This document shows, piece by piece, positions 58,821-64,000 of a stretch of 64,000 nt of DNA (the first letter of the stretch is position 1; each line of letters begins with the position of its first letter). The stretch covers positions 4,767,594-4,831,593 of the forward strand of contig JAJEKV010000065.1 in NCBI GenBank assembly GCA_021234155.1. Reading direction: 5' to 3'. This DNA comes from Isoetes taiwanensis (Eukaryota > Streptophyta > Lycopodiopsida > Isoetales > Isoetaceae). Below the pieces are notes generated by a model that was not told where the DNA came from, searched no databases, and was given only the letters and a program-made list of their open reading frames with translations. Made by a program: the position numbers and the translations under genes.

Positions 58821-58950
58821 CATTGAAGAAAAAACACTTAAATTGCACAAAAATTGACTCTTTATATTGTGCTTAACTTATTGTTTTCAAGAATCAAATT
58901 ATGTATGTATGCCATTCTAGACTTGTCTTCTGAAATTGGATTACATGCTC

Positions 58951-59004
58951 AAGTGTTTCTAAAGTTGTTACATGCATAAGTGTTTCTAAAATTGTTACAT
59001 GCAT
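58951..59004. repeat. 27-bp tandem duplication
   Basis: AAGTGTTTCTAAA-TTGTTACATGCAT occurs at 58951 and 58978 with one mismatch. Confidence 0.9.
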
Positions 59005-60231
59005 ATATGCCATCCTTAGTGCCTGAAGGCTTGTGTTAGGGGCCCGGGCCAAAAATTTTTAATATAACAATCAACACACAACTACCATTAACATTATTAA
59101 CACAAACCATTGCATTTAATACATTTAAATTAAAATCCCCTTAAACCCCCTTTGGTTTGGGTGCATATTCACACGGGGGGTTACGTAGGGCAGCGAGAGC
59201 CCCAAAAATATATTTGCAATACATGTACAAAATTAACACCATTAAGTACATTCTCTCAAACCTTATAGTATTTTGCAAGCCTTAATATACAGTATATAAA
59301 AACTTGTACATGCATACCCCACAAATCAGGATCTCTATGTACGGTCCAGATCTTGGAATATAGGGCAAATATGCCCATCCGACAGCTCTTGTTATAGTTG
59401 ACGTTCTTTAGAAAGGCGGGTCAAGTTCTAGCCTTCACCCCTCTTTCATGCTGAGGTACAGTGACGACATTATCCTAGAGCTTATCAAGCAAACCCATAG
59501 TGGAGGAGAAGATTAGGCAAAGGGGAAAAAGAAGGCAAAAAATTTTAGGCCTACGATTCTGACAATTAGTTTGCCAAAGGAAGATGTTGTTATTTAGAAA
59601 ATTAAAGCATAATTAATTTTTTGAATTCTTGTAGATCTCAAACCTTCTGGGCATAAAAAGGACCAAAAACCTTAGCCCCACGATCACATGGAAAAATACA
59701 AAAAGAAATTCTACCATCGAAAAAAGAACAAAAATTTGTAGCCATTACATTTAGATATGTTAGAATATTCCTTAAGATGCCAAATGGCAACCCTTTCCCC
59801 TGGCCCAAAATACAATAAGAAGACTAGAAGTTGGATGATCTACTTGGTGAGAGCACACGCTATTTTGACTATAACAATCGGCGCCATATAAGGTCTCAAT
59901 GCAACTTTCTTCATAACTTCTGGCTTTAGTATTAGATTCGAGTGTTTTTTAGTGCGCAAAGTTAGTGAGCTTTCCATTGGCATATAGCTTCTATAGTTTG
60001 GTGAGTCTAATTGGGTTGGATTTGAGATTTTAAATTTCGGCCACCATAGCAAACCGTAGTGTGCCAGTTTCTGGAATGTGTTCTTCAACCATGGATGTCT
60101 TTAAAGTGACAGGTGGTGATGCTATCTCTTCCTCTATGCATAATATGTAGTCTTCCGTGTCGCTTCTTAATTTATCAAATAGTTCTTGCCTTAATCCTTT
60201 TAGTTTTGATCATATTCCTGTTAATATGAGC
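59005..60231. other. Spacer without a recognised gene
   Basis: Includes a GGGCCCGGGCC palindrome near 59040 and a G-rich patch near 59177. No gene or clear element boundaries were seen. Confidence 0.45.
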
Positions 60232-60591
60232 TTTTTTGTTTTTTTGTTGAAGGACGTCAGACTTTATTTAATCAAGGAATCAAATACAAGTATAAGTGCA
60301 AAGACACGAATAAAATCTCAGCAGAGAAGCAGAGATCCATCGAGTGAAGCAACCTGCCTAAGCATAAGAGCACACATCCAAATACTCCACAAAGATTAAT
60401 CGCCTCTTACGAGGAGCAAATGAAGTAACATTGGTACGACTTAGCAATGTGACCTTGAGCTTATTGGAGAACACAGTTATCTGCCACATCCAAATCTAGA
60501 TTACCAGTCTTCGTCTTTTTCCAGATAGTCCAAAGCAACCACACTGCTGCAAGATGAAAAGCCTGGCTTTGCAAGATGAAAAGCCTTGCTT
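60232..60591 (-). mobile_element. LINE 3' end on the minus strand
   Basis: Read on minus, the sequence gives HLAAVWLLWTIWKKTKTGN, the usual LINE C-terminal signature, then TCTGCTGAGATTTTATTC and GACGTCCTTCAAC followed by interrupted A runs (T runs at 60231-60246 on plus). This tail matches that of the LINE at 4461-6277. A 21-bp duplicate (GCAAGATGAAAAGCC) lies near 60550-60588. The right border coincides with the start of the right direct repeat. No TSD was found. Confidence 0.75.
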
Positions 60592-63160
60592 TGTGCAAAT
60601 CTTAGCTGCAAACTTGATAACCACAGCTGGGCGCCAATTTTTTGCTTTGATAGCTGCTCAGGATGCCGATGATCGGTGGTATTTGCTTTGGATTCAACAT
60701 GGAGCCTGATAATCTAGCCATGGATGCTGATAATCAAGGATAGAGGTGCAAGAATCAAGTTGAGGATGACCGAACCTAGGCTTGATAGTTAAAGGGCCGG
60801 GCTTGCCCATTTATCTGAGGTAATATGCAAGCAAGGGATGTGGATCCCATCACCATCACCCTGCATTGTGCAAAGAATAGTTTCCTCCCTTAATCCCCCT
60901 TTTTCCTTTGTTTTTTTTGAATACAGAAAACAAGTACTTATATAAAATCTAAAATTGTCTAATAAACCATTATAGGTTATCCCACCAACCAAAAGATATA
61001 TTTCATTGTCACAATAATTGTATTGCTATAATTATAAACCATATCTGCATATAATAAATAGTGTTTCCTAATGGAGAACAGAAATGAGCATAGATTCGAG
61101 CACAAGATCCGAGTTTTATAGTTTATCGGAATTGCTTCCACATTATATACAAGATAACATATATAGAAATCATATAGAAATTGTAGAATATGTGATAGAG
61201 AGAGAAGCGATAGAATGGCAATTGTTCCCAAACTCATAACATTAGCTACATCCGTCAGAATAAGATGAGCATGGGCTCATTGGAAAGCTCATGTAAAGAG
61301 CTTCATATTGGCATATGATTTGGCCTTAATACATAGGTACCTACTTTTTGAACTTTTCAATTTGGGTACCTAATTGCAAGTCATGCAATGCAGTTTTGAA
61401 GGTAATATATTTTTTTATCATGATTCTTGATCCTTGACTCGGTTTTCGATGATTTTTATTTCATTGGAAACCTCTCTTCAAGAGCCTTCTAATGGTGTAT
61501 GATATGACCATAATTGGTATTTTTCGATTTTTCGATGATGATGTTTTTCGACTCCAGATAGTATTTTTACAGTCTGATTCAGTAAGGTTCTTGAAAACTT
61601 ATCACGGAATGTATAATATTGGGTTATTGAATTCACTTCATTTTATATGCTTTGTCCAAATTTGTTACATAGCAGCATCATGACATTATTCATGTTTTAG
61701 ATGCTCAGGTCCAACATATGCCTCCTGTAATACAAGATCATGTTCAGCATATTCACTTCGAGGGATGCTTGAAAGGCACATCTATGACTATCTATTTCGA
61801 CATAGGCACAACTCTTACAATTAGTTCTTGCCTCGGTTACTGACTATACTGGTCAGAACTCTACATAGACAGTGGATGTCTCAGTGCAAACTTTAGAGGC
61901 ATAAATTGAGGTTGGAGTTGAGATGGAAGCATAAACTTCTCCACCAGAAGGTACAGTGGAATAGGAACACGTATGTCCTAGGGATGAACAAGATCATGCT
62001 TGGATACTAGAGCCCTAAATCCGTGTACATAGGGATTACAGAGATGAGGACAGACACTCGCTCCGATCTGAATGAGGCTTTGCATTTTTTGAATTAGTGT
62101 CATGCATATACATGTTAATGGAGTAGTATTTGCTTGACTGACTGGAGTCGTAAGACTTGATCGCCCTCACCATCTTCTGATACGATTCCAAGATGCACTT
62201 AGTCGACTCCATATTCTTCAGCATGACAATCATCTCAAAGGTACCAACTTCTCAGTACAAGAAGACATCCTCATCTTTAGGTTTGCAAGCGAGAGGAGTT
62301 AGGCAAATGAAAGAAGCGCAGATTCAAAAGAAGTGGGCAGTAGGTACATCAATTATTCTAGACCACTAGCCATCCAAACATTGGTTTGGTTATGTTTATA
62401 ACATCGACCATATATTATTACCTAGAATTTAAAGTCTGATTTGATCGTCTGAGTTAAGGGCAAAGTCATAGTTTCTTGTAGGCTTTTGCCCAAGCTTTGT
62501 AACGTTTTCATTATTTCTCTTGATTTTCTGGTTTGTTCTAACCCATTGTATGTGTCCCATGGCCTATTAATCTCCGTGGATGTTACAAAATCTATCCTAT
62601 TCTATTCTCTAGAGTTAAATATCAATATACTTATAGGTTTGTACCATCTCAATTAAGCGACACTGATATATGAAGAAGGGTTGTTCTTTCTTTAATTGTA
62701 GAGAGAGAAGCTCGATGTATTTTCTTTACTATTATTTGGTTTTAGCTTTCGAAGAAAGTTAAAAGCATATTGTAACTAGCTATCGAGATACTATGAATTG
62801 CCCAATGCCATGAACAATAGTGTATCTTTAGCAGTGTTGTTACGATACGAGTACGGTACCCTTCAAGTACTGAGCATACTGCACTGGAGGTATGGTATGT
62901 ACAAAAAAAAATGCAATGTTTTGTGTCAAATTTTGGTAGTTTTCAATACAAGTACGATAAGTATTTTATAGGCATGTACTTATTTTATAGGTACAGTAAG
63001 TAACTTATAAGTACAATACGTATTTTATAAGTATAGTAACAAGACTTTTTAACGTACTTTTTTTTCCAGTGCATTAAAAACTCAAAGGTACGTTACGAGG
63101 TACGTCATGTTAAAGACTTACAATATCATAGAGATACGATAAGTACAGAACAATACTAAT
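60592..63160. repeat. 2.5-kb direct repeat, right copy
   Basis: Partner of 53135-55606, in the same orientation, about 7.46-7.55 kb away. It carries the fuller R3 repeat at its right end (62830-63160), including TATTTTATAAGTA blocks missing on the left. It lacks LTR-like TG/CA ends and PBS or PPT, so it reads as a segmental duplication. Confidence 0.93.
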
Positions 63161-63363
63161 TCTAGAATGGGGCTCACATGAAAACGACAAAAACCTCCAT
63201 AGATAGATAGGCTTCTCATTCATCTCAGCAAATTTTCTACAATGGTGGATAGTGGATAGCCGCACACATGCGAACTACCCACAAAGAAAAATAAAGGGAA
63301 TATCCAATTATACAACTTGGACCCCATGAAATACAATGCTAATAGATGTTTAGTCTGTGTACC

Positions 63364-63444
63364 TGCCGAAAGCTTATCACCGGGATTAAAAAACCCCGCC
63401 CTTTCGGGTTTTCGAGGAAAACCCCTAGTGATAAGCCTTCGGCA
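63364..63444. repeat. Hairpin with about 21-nt arms
   Basis: TGCCGAAAGCTTATCACC (from 63364) pairs with GTGATAAGCCTTCGGCA (ending 63444) with one mismatch and one bulge; the loop is about 37 nt and has its own GGG/CCC pairing. The size resembles a plant miRNA precursor, but no known miRNA sequence was recognised. Confidence 0.75.
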
Positions 63445-63569
63445 AGGGGCTTGGACAAATGTAAGGCTGAGAATTCGCTCCCAAAAAACCCATGAATGGA
63501 GAAATCGAAGCTGCTGCTGCTGCCGCTTGCTAACCTGTACCTGCACATCACCGACACTAGAACAAATGT

Positions 63570-63671
63570 GACAAAACAAACCTCCCAAAGTGGAGGGGCT
63601 GATCATGCGTGCCACGCGACAACAAAACAAAAACCTCTTCAAATAGAGGGCTGGTCACGCGTGCCAGATGA
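63570..63671. repeat. 49-bp tandem units with small hairpins
   Basis: Two units (63570 and 63619) share ACAAAACAAA-ACCTC, GAGGGGCTG/GAGGGCTGG and GCGTGCCA. Each has a different small hairpin: CCTCC-CAAAGT-GGAGG and CCTCT-TCAAAT-AGAGG. Confidence 0.75.
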
Positions 63672-63860
63672 CAAATACATTAAACAATTAAGGGAGGGAG
63701 GGTGGGTTTCAAAGAATAGAGAATAAGGTACTGCTGAGAGAGAAGAGGAAGTGCCGATGAGACGTTGATGAAGAACCTCGCTTAATATAGCGATCTCCCA
63801 ACCAGAGAAGGCATGCAATGCATGCATGCGAGACATGCATGCTCGCCCCCTCTAGAATCT

Positions 63861-63880
63861 CGATCCGAGGGCTCGGATCG
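63861..63880. repeat. 9-bp perfect palindrome
   Basis: CGATCCGAG, GG, CTCGGATCG, just before the second direct-repeat copy at 63897. Confidence 0.85.
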
Positions 63881-64000
63881 ATGGAATTCTCGAATAGGGC
63901 TCGCATGAAAACGACAAAAACCTCCCGAATAGAAGAGAACTTCCTTATCAAAATGGGATCGAGGACGAAGGTCAAAGGATTATGGATAAAGAAGAGGCAA

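Larger units (their letters stand above)
63170..63925. repeat. Direct repeat flanking hairpin-rich DNA
   Basis: GGGCTCACATGAAAACGACA (63170) and GGGCTCGCATGAAAACGACA (63897), both followed by AAAACCTCC, bracket a 700-bp block with several hairpins. They may be ends of a small element or remnants of a tandem array. Confidence 0.6.

Noticed and set aside
53135-63160. An LTR retrotransposon with 2.5-kb LTRs
   Set aside because: No TG...CA ends, no PBS or PPT, no gag or pol between the repeats and no TSD was seen.

Overview
This is nuclear DNA of a land plant, about 37-40% GC by eye. It has spliced genes with short GT-AG introns, plant-specific families (a SPOROCYTELESS/NOZZLE-type EAR repressor, a REN1-type RhoGAP, PPR relics) and mostly transposon-derived spacer. 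I cannot name the species. The gene and repeat mix would suit a large-genome plant such as a fern or gymnosperm, but that is inference. There are no operons, CRISPR arrays or prokaryotic signals.

Genes. Two loci are complete or nearly so: a six-exon TRM1-type tRNA (guanine-26) dimethyltransferase (33930-35951, +) and a SPL/NZZ-like transcriptional adaptor with an N-terminal SPL motif and a C-terminal EAR motif (48188-51090, +), the latter with one apparent 1-nt frameshift. The first three coding exons of a PHAF1/UPF0183 protein lie on the minus strand at 1061-2447, and the gene probably continues beyond the left edge. Three gene relics are recognisable: two RhoGAP exons (11055-11293), a FANCL pseudogene (29210-29903) and a PPR fragment (58538-58820).

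Mobile DNA. The key element is a full-length LINE at 16687-24761 with a perfect 16-bp target-site duplication (TSD) and a poly(A) tail. Its ORF2 is uninterrupted (1227 aa: endonuclease, RT, C-terminal region), its ORF1 is broken, and an unexpected third ORF of 179 aa lies downstream of ORF2. It sits inside an older LTR-type element and splits that element's reading frame exactly at the TSD. Three 5'-truncated LINEs have matching TSDs (4461-6277, 36441-37691, 45677-46536), and there are other LINE relics (25866-27850, about 30678-30783, about 60232-60591 on minus). A Ty3/gypsy pol relic (43495-45676) was the target of the 45.7-kb LINE. A Helitron 3' end is clear at 14141, with a plausible 5' end at 12652.

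Structural DNA. Two large inverted repeats (32632-33230 and 41172-42989), a run of five palindromes with a shared core (15525-15859), a cluster of 21 ACGT cores (40806-41152), a 2.5-kb direct duplication (53135-55606 and 60592-63160) and many short tandem duplications fill the remaining space.

The genes are unrelated housekeeping or developmental loci and show no joint pathway. The most unusual material is the three-ORF LINE, the palindrome series and the two long hairpins.
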